Below are positions 33,556-64,000 of a stretch of 64,000 nt of DNA, piece by piece. The notes under the pieces were generated by a model. The model saw nothing but the letters and a program-made list of their open reading frames with translations. It made no database searches and was not told where the DNA came from. How positions within the stretch are numbered: the first letter of the stretch is position 1; every line of letters begins with the position of its first letter. This DNA is from Owenia fusiformis (taxonomy: Eukaryota > Annelida > Polychaeta > Sabellida > Oweniidae). The stretch is from contig CAIIXF020000002.1 of assembly GCA_903813345.2 (NCBI GenBank), positions 21,716,455-21,780,454 on the forward strand. The letters are read 5' to 3'. The position numbers were made by a program, and so were the translations under genes.

Positions 33556-34018
33556 TTATAGTAAAACCAGTGGTTTCAGTAACTTTGTGTACAAGAGGCA
33601 GATGAAAAATACAAGAGGCGACATTCAAAATAACCAATTTTACGCTCCCGACAACGCAAATTCTTGTTATTTTAGAGTCCATTGACTGAAACAAAGATGT
33701 CCAAGGTTTGTCAAAGTCATTTCCACGTGTGATGTGGCAAGACATGGGCTCCACAAATAACACCTGGAACTGTGGAATGACTAGGGCAACTTATATAGAA
33801 TGTCATTTACCTTTTATAAGATAACTTACCCTTACACAGGTTGCATTTCACAAATCCAAATGCACCTGTTGAATTGACCACTTTTGATATAAATCAAAAT
33901 CTAGAATAATTGTCATTATTAAAATGAGAGTGATGTATTAATAGATGATTCACTTGTGATTATGTGTATATCAGATTCATTTTAGTTTTTTACCACCTCC
34001 AGAGGGTACAGGGCGTTC

Positions 34019-34120
34019 CAAAAGTAACAGGACTGGTGCTGGTATTTTGTTAAATATACACCAATTGTCTTCAAAATTTTACATAATGTACCTTCATGTT
34101 TTGTAACTAAAATTGCCGAA
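34019..34120. repeat. Short dispersed repeat, shared with 62375-62475
   Basis: Both copies contain GGTAACAGGAC-like text followed by ACTGGTGCTGGYAT and a TTCAAAATTTT-like stretch. The ACAGGGCGTTCC start resembles Tc1/mariner ends. The rest of 33556-36346 shows no gene; a perfect hairpin (CGGCCGATGA/TCATCGGCCG, loop ATAC) lies at about 34153-34176. Confidence 0.45.
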
Positions 34121-37100
34121 TTACATAATTTTTGTCGAAACTGATTTAGAAATCGGCCGATGAATACTCATCGGCCGGCGCCCGGCGCATATGTGGCCTA
34201 GGCATTAGAGAGAGACCGAGGTGGGAGATATCCCCCTCCCCTCTACACCAAACTTGTTCTCACTACGTTTTCGAAAATTGCCTGAAAGGCCTCCTCACAC
34301 ATTAAGGAAAACATATCTACACATTTTGCGCATTTAACCATTTGATAACATATTGTGGATCTTATCTTAATTTGTTAATGTGAATTCGCACCTCCATTTG
34401 CATGGAAGACTTGTATGTGTTGCTACTTGCATGTAGCTACAAGTTTTTAATTTCAATAGATGAAACTTCTCAATATAAGAAATTGCCCTCATAAGACATT
34501 GTTGCAAGGTGTGTTGCAATGAATGTGACATGATCCCACATTCTCAGGCCCGCATTATGTATTCTCGAAGAAAGCCATCATGATAAACCATGACATCTCA
34601 TTTCTTCTCAGCCCTGAGATGATTCAGGTGAAACAGAAAGATGCTATGAGTATCAGATTGGAAGAAAGCATATATTTGCATTGATGGTGTATAGATAGTT
34701 ATTCTATATAGTGTTTTTAGTTGTACGTGGAAACCTATTCTAACCAGGAAGGATATTGCAACTTTTTTCAAGATCCTAAAGTTGCAATTTTCGTTATTAT
34801 GTTTCATTGTAAAGACGCACCTGTGAAAGTGTGTCGCTGGTACAAAGGCGTAGTTCTAAATACATTTAAGATTTTTAAACTTGTATGTGAACGTGTAGAA
34901 TTATGGCCCTGGTGGATTTTTTCTCCCTTTTGTACTGTTAATACTTGGCCTGTTGAGTATATAAAGGTATACATGTATACAAGTAGAGGTTCAAACCTCC
35001 CCCCATCCACACATACACTTTTAATCATGCTTAAGTAACTTCGCATTGTAATTACAAGGGTGTTATAAACGAGACACCAGGGTGATAAGGCAGGGGTACA
35101 ATATAGGGCCCAAATCTTGAGAAAGAGTCGAAGGCATGCGAGGCAAATCCTGGAAACTCGGGTTCGAGAAAGCGGGGTTCACTGTTTGGTTCCGTTGACA
35201 CCTGTGCAAAACTACATTCATAATTTATCTGACAGTCGCTTTGATAATGTTTCTTTATCTCGTCTGCGACTCGATAAAGAAGAATTATGAAAGCTCATCA
35301 AGAATTGACGATCTTGCACAGGTTCTCATATAAGAACCTCTATATCTTTTTAACACCAATATAAAGATTGAACAACGGACAAACTATGTTAAAAATAAAA
35401 TGTTATATCTAATGTGTCAATTTAATGATTTAGCATATCGAAAATATTTTCAACCTTAGTGACCACATCGTGACATCACTCAGGGGCAACATTTTTCAAT
35501 GTCAATCTTTTTCTAAATATGCTAAACTTAAAAAATAAACCAATTTTGACTGTCTAACCAGGTTAAAAGGATGAATATATTATGTTTTTAATATTATTTT
35601 ACCATTGGTTTCAATGAGAATTAAAATTTTGAAATGCATCTTTCCCTGAACCACTTTCATGCATGGATGAGTTCATTGCTCGCTCATCTATCAACCAATT
35701 TTCTTGATTTTTTCGGCAAAAAAACAAGTGAGGATGATTGCTATGCATCGGTGTGAATTATCGCTTTAAAGGATAAGTGTGACATCTTAAAGTTAGTTTT
35801 AAATAAATTCACTATATTTTGAACAAAAAGTCCTTCAAAAACATTTTTGAAATTAATAAAAAGTTTCACATTTCACACTTTGATAACATTGGATAAGACA
35901 ACAATATAAGCCAAAGTGGTTTGAGATTGTTACTCAAAAAGTAAAATGGTCCAAATTGTACAAAAAGCAGCAGCATTAGAAATTCAAGATGAAAATGAAT
36001 CTGGATACTCATGTGAGGTGCTTATGTGTTGAATACTAGATGCTAGTGCCTAGCTGCCCATGTGCTTATACAGAGACTGAATGAGTGGCGTTCATGCTTT
36101 TGATATCAAGTGGCGTTCTTAGTGTGACCTAGGGGACATATATCTGAGATAATGCCGTTATTCAGCAATGTGTATTATTCAGCAAAGTGGGACAACATCG
36201 TTATTCAGCAATGTGTATTATTCAGCGAAGTGGGACTCTCACAGTACATGCAGTGACAACATGCCATCAACATAGTGTGGTGATGTTATAGTGGCACTCA
36301 GTATTTTATATGACACTGGTATTTTGATAGAGTAAAATATGTACAATTAACTCTTTGAGTGCCGTGGGGTTTTGGAATTGTTATGACGTCAAAATGCCAC
36401 GGAAATGACTATAATATTGATTAAAAAAATCGATTTTTAAGTTTTTTCCACTCCATGATATTTCTTCCACTGGTATCTATCTTAATGATATTGCAAGTGT
36501 TAAAATGCTTTATTTTCACTTTTAGTTACTATGGTAACATGTTGAACGTCACTTGATCAATACATATTTCAGTTCTATGAGGGGTTTTATAGCTAAAATT
36601 AACATTGGAAATATCGCACGGTTGAAAGAAAAAAACTTTGAAAACTAAACGTAATAGACTAGATGCGAGTAGAAATAATCTTGATTTAAGTCATCAAAAA
36701 ATAAAAATTCAGTCAAACTGATGTCATATTTGGAATCTACATGTAGAATTACATCTAGAAATGTGGTTTTGAAAAGAGTTTATCAACTTTGAAAATTTAA
36801 TTTCCTTTGAAAATGTGACTTCTAGGTCGGGGAGATTCCCCATAGAGCCCATGTTGTAAAATCACAAAAAGTGAAATATCTTTTCTTGTGTTCGGCAGAT
36901 TATATATTCTTTTACTGGGCATATTTTAATTTGTATAACTATCAGATACAAAAGGGTAATATGGAAAAGTGAACCACTAAAACTGATGAATATGCAAGTT
37001 TAAGGGAATTCTGTAATACCCTGCCATGTTATTTCCCCCGACTCAGCCACCTGGTGGCGAAACTGGTAACTACCTACTCGCATCTGAGTAATTACTTTTA

Positions 37101-37540
37101 GTAATGCGCCCGTTCTTGCGCAACACATTTGGCGTAGCTTATTAAATATTTTAAAACAATAATTCAAATTAAAATATGATACAAATATTTATCCTCTTTC
37201 TTTTATTATTCCTTCTTTCAAATTAAAGAAATTCAGCATATACGAACAATATACATGCTATGTACAAAAATAATGAATAAATATACAATATCAGGATAAT
37301 TCAAATTCATACAAATTCAGGCTAACTTTAATTGGCAGAACATGTGTGATGTGTATAATGAACCATGGTTTAATTGTGAAAGCCTACTTGTACTTGTTAG
37401 TATAGATCGTGAACGTGAAGCTAGTAACATGCGAAACAAGTGACCAACAAAATAGTATGTACAATGTATAAGCCACATCTTATCCATTACGTTATATTAT
37501 AATGAATGAATCATGTCAATATGCTAGTCTGTTAGTATTT

Positions 37541-37690
37541 TCAGCACACGTGGTGTCTGCAACAGTCCAAGTGAAGACCCTTGGCACACTTGGCGCATGC
37601 ATTACGGAATTTAGTCCTCCTGCCTGCATCTCTATCACTACAAATACAAACGCAGCAGTCCTTTTCCGCCTTCCAGGAACTTTCCGAACC
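37541..37690 (-). pseudogene. piggyBac transposase C-terminal cysteine-rich remnant
   Basis: Minus-strand frame reading KAEKDCCVCICSDRD, then RRTKFRNACAKCAKG, then LHLDCCRHHVC and a stop. The CxxC...R(R/K)T...C..C...L...C...H spacing matches the zinc-binding tail of piggyBac transposases. The catalytic DDD region upstream was not found. Confidence 0.65.
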
Positions 37691-39299
37691 CTCAAGATCG
37701 GCTGGTCAATGATGAATATCTATTAGGGAGGCGATGAAGGCCATGTGAAAGTCTAACCTTGAAAGCAGAGCTGCATTGTTTTCATTATAAATTATATTAG
37801 CATTGAGCAACCATCTCTGTATGATGTTAAAATGCACTTTTTTCATGCTGGATATCCTGATGAAAGTCTAACCTTACAAGCGGGGATGGTTTTTTCCTTA
37901 TAAATTTAAAAATAATCAGTACTGCTCTAATCCATTTTTATTTTCTATTGAAAGTATACTGTTTGAAATCTTAAACGTACTCAGACAACCAATTTTATAT
38001 TTTTATATTCCAAATTAGCCTATAGCATTAAATGATTTAAATGACTGATATCTCAGACGTACTCAGTCAACCAATTATACTTTTGATATATGATTTAAAT
38101 GACTGATTTGTTAATTGCGAAAATAGACCGAACATGGTCTGATTCCATCCATCACCTGGTATAAATGAAAAAGTCATTTTTATATCGTCCAGGCTTCAAC
38201 GTAGTGTAATGCGCTAAACGCCGATCTCAAACGTACTCAGACAACCAATTTTACTTTGGATAAACAATATTTAAAGCCCATAGCATAAAATGATTGAAAT
38301 GACTGATTGTTTTAATTATGACAATAGGCCGAACATAGTCTGATTCCATCGTTTATCAACAAGATGTATTAATTATTAGTCAGTTAGTATGGCCAAAAGC
38401 ATTGTCAACTATATTTCGAGATAATGTTTGCGATATGAAATCTGTGAAAGATTCAGTTTTCCTTCGGAGATAATACGGAAAATAGTAGAATATTTGTCAT
38501 TATCCACAAAAAACTATAGTCCTAAAAAATGGTTTCTGCATGGAGGTACATACAGGCATGCAGTTGATTATGCAAGTATTATAGAACCAAATACATGAAA
38601 TAAAGTCTTCTTGTCTTTGCGTGCAACTGCAACAGAGGTTTCAAGAATTTCTTGATAATATGAGTTTATTTCTTCATGTATTTGAATGAAGTTTGTTTGA
38701 TGTACAAATCTTTCCCCAACCAATGTTGAAGTACATTTGTACATTTTCAGATGGAAAAAAGAATATCCCCGCTATTCTATCATACGAATTAAGGTGTAAT
38801 AAATAGAAATGACCAAATATGTCAGCATTTTTCAATCTACGTGGATTCCGTGAAAGAACACGTAAGGTACGGTTTCAAAGTATGCTGAAACGGATATTTG
38901 CTTATGCATTGATGCATGCGCGGCCTTGACAGAACAAACCTACTAACCCACATACGTGGGCTACTAACCTAGATACGTCTAGCTAATTTGCATAAAGTTG
39001 TAGCAGTCTGAATCCACTTTTTTTGCTCTAAACTGGCTGTATAAAAATGGAATTTATTAGTCTTTAACTCTGCTGTTGATTGATAGACTTCGAAATAAAT
39101 AAGACCATGGTTTTGCTCGGAACAATAGCTTTCCGATGGTTCCACTTTTGTAATGACCAAATTACAAGAAAATGGGGGAAATAGAGAGTAAAGGTGATTT
39201 CTCGAATGCCAAGTTTCACTGAAGAAATGCTGCGTTCTGATTGGCCGACTTTCTTGCAGTCCCAATCCACTTTAGCTCCCCAAACTCACGTTTTACAGA

Positions 39300-39780
39300 A
39301 ATGACACTTTTCGGTCTTTTTCTCCGCCATTTCTCGATCGATTTCAATTCAATTCTATTCAATTCTATTTATTTCATAATTCTTATATAATATACACTAT
39401 AAAAACAAGCCGCTAGACACCCTAGTGGGTATATGTTGCGGTTTAACAGAAATTATTAAAATGACATCTAGACTACATATAAAAGAAAACACTTATATTA
39501 TGTTACATGTAGGTATATAAAAATGGTATTAACAATTTATCTAAGGATGTACAATATAAAAATTTCTAAAAGCATAATGTCATAGTGAAGCTTACATTGT
39601 CAGTTTCCCGATGGTATCACTATTGAAGCCATCCACGTGAGATAAGAAGGTGAAATTTGAACGTGAAAAAGTTTCTCGATAATCGAAGATTCACTTTAAA
39701 AATACTGAGGAATCTGGCATTCTGATTGGTCAGTTTTCCTGCATTCTCAAGCCACTTTTCCGACTCCAAACTGAGTTGTA
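39300..39780. repeat. Diverged local duplication within the piggyBac element
   Basis: Two similar stretches: around 39225-39310 and 39715-39800 both read TTCTGATTGGYC, then a TTTCYTGCA block, then CCACTTT..., CTCCAAACT and GAAATGRCACTT in the same order. CAATTCTATT repeats (39345-39372) follow the first. No coding seen. Confidence 0.5.
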
Positions 39781-40077
39781 AGAAATGGCACTTATTACAT
39801 ACATCTCTCGATTTTGTTTCACATAATGACTAAAATCTGAAACTGATATACCTGAAACGTCAGTGTAAAGGATGAATCAAATCCAAAATTATTCAAGAAG
39901 ACGAGGTTATATATAAAAACGATGAAATAAAACTAAAAACCTGTCTGGTTTTATGTAATTCTCGCCTCTAGAATGTCTGAAGAGTACCTAAACCCCAAAG
40001 TATTTTGCTCAAAATAAGTGAAACTAAAAATATTATTATTAACTTAGAACCCACGGGAGTAATTGTATAGTTTCTAA

Positions 40078-40567
40078 CACCCCAGACACATTTGTCGTAC
40101 GGAGGCCGTGTGTCGACCGCAGATCAATTAAATCAGTGTATTTCTTCGGCGAGCGTAGGAAAACTACGCTCGCCTTGCGGCCTCCGTACGGCGTATCCAG
40201 TTTTTTACAGGCCGCAGGGTCGCCGTAGAAATTATAACTCAGAGTTATAATATTTGTTCATTTCTGAGGTCCCCGAAGAAATCAACTGGCTCAACAAGAT
40301 TGAATCATTATTTGTCAATGATTCACGATCACTTTTCATTTGATATTACATCCTAGCACTATGAATAACATTTATAAATTGTCCCGATGTAAATAAAATG
40401 AAAAAAGTATTATTTATCAACAGAAATTTAAAATTCACCGTGCGGCTGCCGTGGGAAATGTGACTGCAAAAGTATGAGAGCGCAGAAATTCCACGGCGAG
40501 CGTAGAAATGTTACTGGCCGCAGAAATGATAGATCGCAAGGTCGCCGTAGGAAATGTGACTGGGGTG
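40078..40567. mobile_element. 490-bp MITE nested in the piggyBac element
   Basis: Left end CACCCCAGACACATTT, right end its inverse AAATGTGACTGGGGTG, with TAA on both sides. The interior is unusually GC-rich for the window, with a perfect hairpin GGCGAGCGTAG/CTACGCTCGCC and repeated GGTCGCCGTAG motifs. Confidence 0.7.
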
Positions 40568-43289
40568 TAAATAGCTGAATAACGCTGACATAATAAATGT
40601 CACTTTTGTTTGTCTTTGACTTTACTTGGGCCAGACCTCCATTCACTTCATTGCTAGAAACGTGCAATAGTCAATTAATTTCATGATTTATCAAAAAGTG
40701 TTGGTTGAATCTGTCTGAAACTCGAATGACATACTATTGGATGGCCCTGTCAATATTGTCAATACAAGATGGTTGTCATACAAATTAGCCAAGTTTTGAA
40801 TGAATTTTAGCACTCCACCAATGGAGATTTGGCCCAAGTTTTTTCAAATGTCATAGAAAATGATTTAAATGACATAACTGTGTAAATCAAAGCTATTATT
40901 GGAGAAAACGTGTCACTATATTCAATTATGCTATCAAAATTAGAGATAAAAAGTGCAAATCTCTTAAAATCGCGACATGAAAAAACGAGAGTTAGCAAGA
41001 TTTCAAAGCTATCTAGAAACTCTAGATCTTCTATTGCACGCAGTAGAATTTAAATGCACGCAAGTAAATTGTTATTTTATATATGTTCTTCTGATGCCAT
41101 CTCTATATTTAACATTGCCGAAATTATGTACAAGGGAGGTAGTGTATATTGTTGCAATTCACAATTTCAGGTAAAATGGGCGGTAATCGGCCCTTGTGCC
41201 CTGGAGTATAAATAAACGATATCGAGGACAAAATATTTCATATTATTAAATTTAAACCCCTTATTTATGTAAAATACTTTAACATTGTACTTACTGCAAT
41301 ATGATACTGCAATTGAGCCCATCGTCTCCACTGGTAGGGTAAAACAGGTTAATTGTATTAAATAAACACAAAACTAGATAGTTGATTCTTTATATTTATA
41401 AGCATTCAAACACTGTTTATTACTCGTGCATTTAATCATCTTAGCGTTTGCATATTCTGTGACAATATTGTCTGTAAATCCAGATCCCCTAAACGTATAC
41501 GTATTGCTTGCTATACTCATGAAGGAACAAATAATTTACCCAACGAAATATACATATTGTATCGCCTTTTATAATGTTCATGGACGACGTTAAAATCAGA
41601 TAAACTAAGGAAATGGTACGTTAACTCATTTAATGTTTGATTTGTTTAATACATGCATAATGTAGGCCTACTTAGCTACCGCAGCGTCCATCGTACAAAT
41701 ACGAAAACGGACGCTCTTTATCAATGATCAATTCGCATTTCTACATCCAAAAGTATTTTATTTTTATTTTCAGTTTATGCATAATGTGTAATGTCATTTC
41801 TCTATATTCACATGGATTATATTTATAAATACATGTTTTACATTCTTACAGTTAATTTCATGTTTCAAAAACGTTAATACGCTACAATTTCAAGACAACA
41901 GTAAGCGTTCTAAAATGCTGAAAATCATATGCGTTCAAAGTATAATAAGAAATACACTCATTTACAAATAAGTGACTTTGGTATATTTGCGACGAATTAC
42001 TTACAAATCAACGTTTATAGGGACAACATTTTGGGCCAATATTAACGAAATCCTTGAATGCCAAGCTTGTTAATAAACATTAATTTTTCGATATTGTAAG
42101 ATGCCCAGCGTTCGTAAAATATAACTACATTGTATACTGTATATGAGGAATAGATCAGGTCGAATTATTTTTAATGAACAAAACAAACATTACGTTTCAT
42201 TCATATCCATGCATATTTTATTTCCAATACACGAATTTCAAGTATTTACTTCATTTGTACACTAAATTACGTTGACAGATACAATCTAACAAACATCAGC
42301 GTTGCAAAAATACGAAAAATACGTGCGTTCATAGCATAAAATAAGTTACCTCAGTTAGTTTGCAACACAATTTGTTTAATTACTTGACCAGTAACGTATT
42401 ATTCACCATTTATGGAGACATTATTGAATCTACTATATTCGGGCCGATATTCCATTAAACCTTGCCAACTTGGTTAAAACGCATTTACTATACGATGTTG
42501 TAAGATACCCAGCGTCTATTAAATTAACTTAAATCAAACTGAGTCCGGGTCGATTTATTAAGACCGATCTAAACAAACATAAATGAATAAGAATAGATTA
42601 TTCATTCTCAGTTGATGACATGGTTCCCTGTGTATATAAACGCGTTATTTTGGGCCGATTTTGGGCCGATCTTGGCACTTTAGCGACATACATTTTCCCA
42701 TCGGCCGAATCGGCCCAATGGCACTCAAAGGGTTAAGATATTAAACCTTAAATAGAGACTCTTGAGTTGTAAACATATCAAGATAATGATCATATACGAG
42801 TATATCTTATATTTGTCTTAATTAAATATATTACTAAACCCAAAGCTTTATGTAACTACATTAACCGACTTTATAGAACGTTACATTGGTGACTGGTTGG
42901 ACAGATTTGTATCAATCATACATGTAACTGCATGTCCAGTGGAAAATAACCAACTCTGATTATACCAAAGAATGGAATTTTAATTATCATGCACATGATA
43001 GTGGGTCAGATAGTGATCTAAAATGCATAGCCCAAACAGGTAAAAAATTGGACGGTGTTTACTACTATAATGAGATCAAGTGATCTTTACGATTATAGTG
43101 AGTTCCCTTGCAGTTCGAAACTGAGGTACAAATCATAGACAAGGAAGTGCAAAACAAGATCGCTGAATAAAATAAAGGATAGTCTATAGAAGACTCTTAA
43201 TTTTCCCCCAAAACTTAGACAATATTTGACTTCTAACAAGCGGTGGATTATCGAAAACAAACGGCAATTTCAGACACTCGCCCCCTGCT

Positions 43290-43801
43290 ATTGAAAGCCC
43301 TGAAAACACATAAAATAACACACATAAAAATGGCAGCCATTTTTCAAAATGGCCACCTTCTACCAAAAGTGTCATTAGACAGTGTGCCATGCATATAGTA
43401 TTCAAATACCAAATATGAACAAAATCATTCCACTACTTTTCAAGTTACAGCAAAAATCATCAAATAGTGTGTAAAGGCAGCCATTTTTCAAGATGGCTGC
43501 CATGTGTTTCTTAAATATCTACATTTCTAGCTTAATTAATGTCCTATATAATTTTTTTACATTTAAAACATATTGCTATTGCAGTTTTATATATTGTACC
43601 TAAATTAGTGTAAAATTGACACTAAAATGGCCACCATTTTCAAATGAGTGGTCATTTTAAAAATCTGTTTTCGGGCAGAACCCATAGGGCATATGTGTAC
43701 AAAATATGAACAAAATCGGGCCAACAGTATTTGTGTCATTGCCCAGACAGACGGACGGACGGCTTCACTATATCTCTACCGAACTTCGTTCGTTGGGATA
43801 A
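43290..43801. mobile_element. Pearl/HINE-like element, copy 4, left-truncated
   Basis: Core units with AAAATGGCAGCCATTTTT, then a GACG microsatellite (about 43748-43760), then CTTCACTATATCTCTACCGA and the terminal GTTCGTTGGGATAA. Confidence 0.7.
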
Positions 43802-44329
43802 CAATATGAGACCCGAGTTAGTTAGTTTGTACCAAGTCTTAATAAGGGACATAAGATTTTTGAATACTGCATAACATCAGAGAATGACTCCGTCCATCCA
43901 GGCAATAACTGAAATACCGTTGGACCAATATCATCAATATTGTATAGGGTATATGTATGAGTATACAGAAAACATAATTCAAGTTGTATATGTTTCATTT
44001 ATAACACTGTTTACAATCTAGAATTGTATCAAAATGCAACAATAAAATACTGATCGTTTCATAAAACATACAAGTGTATAAAGATGTCTCTAAATGTATT
44101 ATAATAGACAAACAACACATTATATTGATCCCTATGCCAATACACATGCTTTTACTCATAATTTGTTTTCCAGTAAATCCTACTTGCCTTACTCATTGGA
44201 CAAATAATTTTTCTCACAAAGTGCATTTTATATCTGATTCATTTACTGTTAATAAATCCAGAGAGAGGTTTCTGTAGAATACACACACATGCTCGCCTAT
44301 TGTACCATTGAATCTGTATATTTGAACTA

Positions 44330-44545
44330 ACATTGATCTACATAACTGTGTAGAATAAAAAACATGATCAGTCCATATAGTACAGGATGTGAATGATCAG
44401 ATCTTATTCTTTAGAATGATAATGACCAATAACAGAATAAGAATAATCAATCCATTTCGTTCAAATTAAGAATAATCAGTCCCTAGAATGAGAATGATCA
44501 ATCTATTGCTCAGGTCAAGAATGATCAGTCCATTTATTTGAAAAT
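44330..44545. repeat. Degenerate AGAATGATCAGTCC repeats at the PGK 3' end
   Basis: About six loose copies of AATGATCAGTCC/AATAATCAATCC lie within or just beyond the PGK 3' untranslated region. A PGK polyadenylation signal (minus-strand AATAAA at 44533-44538) lies within this cluster, only 16 bases after the stop codon. Confidence 0.55.
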
Positions 44546-44553
44546 GTATGTCA

Positions 44554-62143
<17,590 letters not shown>

Positions 62144-62726
62144 CTGAAGAAAAAATGTGACAATTTTGAAAATATAAATGTTACCCTCTATAGCTGAATT
62201 TATACATAGGTTTTCTCCATTTCTGCTCAATATTAATTGTTTTTGTTTGTTTTTGATCATTGTAGTATACGGTGAATTTTAATATATTTGACATATACCA
62301 CACAATGACATCATAATCTTCAGACAGTTGGATTTAATAAGCATTTTGCTGGCACAAAGAACATTAAAAAAACATACAGGATATCTAAAAGGTAACAGGA
62401 CGACTGGTGCTGGCATAGCATTGTGTTAATTTCTGTTCAAATTTTCCAATTTTCATACAATCACTGTACATATATATCTACTTTATATTGACTAAATCGA
62501 TGATGTCCTGAGTGGTACATGTAGGTAGAAATCTGACCATGTGCAAAACCAAGATTAACTTATTGCTTATTTTAAAAAACATCAACCTTGCTGATATTAT
62601 ATGTATCATAATTTTTGGGCCTCAATTGTATTGGGAGCCCTCATGTAATTTGGGGTCAATATCCAGATGTAATAAATCTACCGAATCAAACATCAGATCA
62701 AAACAATCAAATCAAAACCAAACCAG

Positions 62727-64000
62727 AACAACGGCAACGCCAAAGCGTAGCGAATCCCATCGAACAGAAATGGCTGGCATTTTTACAAACGAAGCGCAAA
62801 TATCATAAAACAACACACAAGAAAGGCCACCATTTTCAAAATGGTTGCTCACTAGCCAAGTTGCCATCAGAAGAAATAATATGCTTTTAAGTAGCCACCT
62901 CTAAAATTTTTGAAAAATCGCACACGTACTTGTAAAATAACACACATAAAAATGGTGGCCATTTTTCAAAATGGCCGACTACTCCCCAAAGTTTTATTAG
63001 ACAATGTGCCATGCTTAAAGTATTCACATATTAAATATGAACAAAATCGCTCCACTACTTTTCGAGTTACAGTAAAATACGTTAAAATGGCTGCCATTTT
63101 TCAAAATGGCCACCTTCTACCAAAAGCGTCATTAGAAATAGACAGTGTGCCATGCTTATAGTATTCACATACCAAATATGTACAAAATCGCTATACTACT
63201 TTTCGAGTTATAGTGAAATATGTTAAAATGGCGGCCATTTTTCAAAAATTGTTTTCAAAATGGCCCCCTTCTACCAAAAGTGTCATAGGACAGTGTGCCA
63301 AGCTTATAGTATTCATATACCAAATATGAACAAAATCGCTCTACTACTTTTCGAATTATAGTAAAATATGTTAAAATGGCGGCCATTTTTCAAATTTTTT
63401 TTCAAAATGGCCGCCTTCTACCAAAAGTGTCATAGGACAGTGTGCCAAGCTTATAGTATTCACATACCAAATATGAACAAAATCGCTCTACTACTTTTCG
63501 AATTATAGTAAAATATGTTAAAATGGCGGCCATTTTTCAAAAAAAAATTCAAAATGGCCGCCTTCTACCAAAAGTGTCATAGGACAGTCTGCCATGCTTA
63601 TATTCACATACCAAATATGAACAAAATCGCTCCACTACTTTTCGAGTTATAGTAAAATACGTTAAAATTTGAAAAATGGCCGCCTTCTACCAAAAGTGTC
63701 TTTAGACAGTCTGCAATGCTTATAGTATTCACATACCAAATATGAACAAAATCGCTCCACTATTTTTTGAGTTACAGCAAAAATCGTAAAATGACGAGAA
63801 AAGGCCGCCATTTTTCAAGATGGCTGCCATGTGCTTTTCTAATATCTACATTTGTAGCATTATTAATGTCCTTTATAATTTTCTTACATTTAAAACATAT
63901 TGCTATTACAGTTTTACATATTGCACCTAAATTACTGTGAAATCGTCAGTAAAATGGCCGCCATTTTGAAACGAGCGGCCATTTTGAAAATCGACTTTCG
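62727..64000. mobile_element. Pearl/HINE-like element, copy 6, running off the right edge
   Basis: Starts AACAACGGCAACGCCAAAGC, then AATCCCATCGAACAG. It carries at least six core units of roughly 110-150 bp with CAAATATGAACAAAATCGC, TTTTCGAGTTATAGTAAAA and the palindromic AAAATGGCGGCCATTTTT. The microsatellite end is beyond the window. It lies upstream of the first visible PGK exon, inside the gene. Confidence 0.75.

Larger units (their letters stand above)
36351..42732. mobile_element. Decayed 6.4-kb piggyBac element
   Basis: Flanked by TTAA at 36347-36350 and 42733-42736. Ends are inverted: left CTCTTTGAGTGCCGT, right ATGGCACTCAAAGGG. TTAA plus a CCCTTTGAGTGCC-type end is characteristic of piggyBac. 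A minus-strand remnant of the transposase cysteine-rich tail lies at 37541-37690. The length is about twice that of a usual piggyBac, explained at least partly by nested insertions such as 40078-40567. Most of the interior shows nothing recognisable. Confidence 0.75.

Noticed and set aside
34598-35046. Overlapping 69-105-residue frames on both strands
   Set aside because: No splice context, domain or conservation clue; opposite frames overlap each other.
38969-39270. 98-residue minus-strand frame inside the piggyBac element
   Set aside because: No piggyBac or other domain pattern; it overlaps another frame on the same strand and a local duplication.
62144-64000. Upstream PGK exons
   Set aside because: No match to the N-terminal PGK segments was seen on the minus strand; the stretch is mostly a repeat element.

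Overview
This window is eukaryotic: AT-rich, with spliced genes carrying GT/AG introns, long introns, and many dispersed and tandem repeats. The repeats include elements with a (GACG)n-type microsatellite plus tandem core units of roughly 150-165 bp, a design reported from bivalve genomes. COQ2 carries the duplicated, mutually exclusive exon pair known from rhodoquinone-making invertebrates. Together these suggest a marine lophotrochozoan, probably a mollusc; the species cannot be named from the sequence.

Layout. 183-5343 (+): mitochondrial ribosomal protein L22 (MRPL22), five exons. 7087-8409 (-): single-exon GT92-family glycosyltransferase. 9.9-11.0 kb: a tandem array of ~105-bp units. 12633-15428: a complete 2.8-kb DNA transposon with 51-bp perfect terminal inverted repeats, a TATAT target duplication and a broken minus-strand spliced gene that I cannot assign to a family. 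18043-18669 (-): intronless MRPL48, divergent from COQ2 (19476-29653, +), which has seven coding positions, one of them duplicated. 30747-32753 (-): intronless LicD/fukutin-type protein with an N-terminal glycosyltransferase-like region. 34-44 kb: no host gene; mostly a 6.4-kb decayed piggyBac element with other repeats inside it. 44554-62143 (-): the last nine exons of phosphoglycerate kinase (PGK); its 5' exons lie beyond the right edge. The 12.4-kb PGK intron holds, on the opposite strand, a small gene (54772-59400, +) for a BCMA-like TNF-receptor-type membrane protein, plus several repeats.

How the genes relate. MRPL22 and MRPL48 belong to the large mitochondrial ribosomal subunit. COQ2 makes the mitochondrial quinone precursor, and its exon choice is expected to switch between ubiquinone (aerobic) and rhodoquinone (anaerobic) synthesis. 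PGK is glycolytic. There is no operon logic; neighbours are probably incidental except for the shared MRPL48/COQ2 promoter region. The two strongest points for a second look are the COQ2 exon pair with a nearby GCATG cluster, and the CACGGTG-ended transposon.
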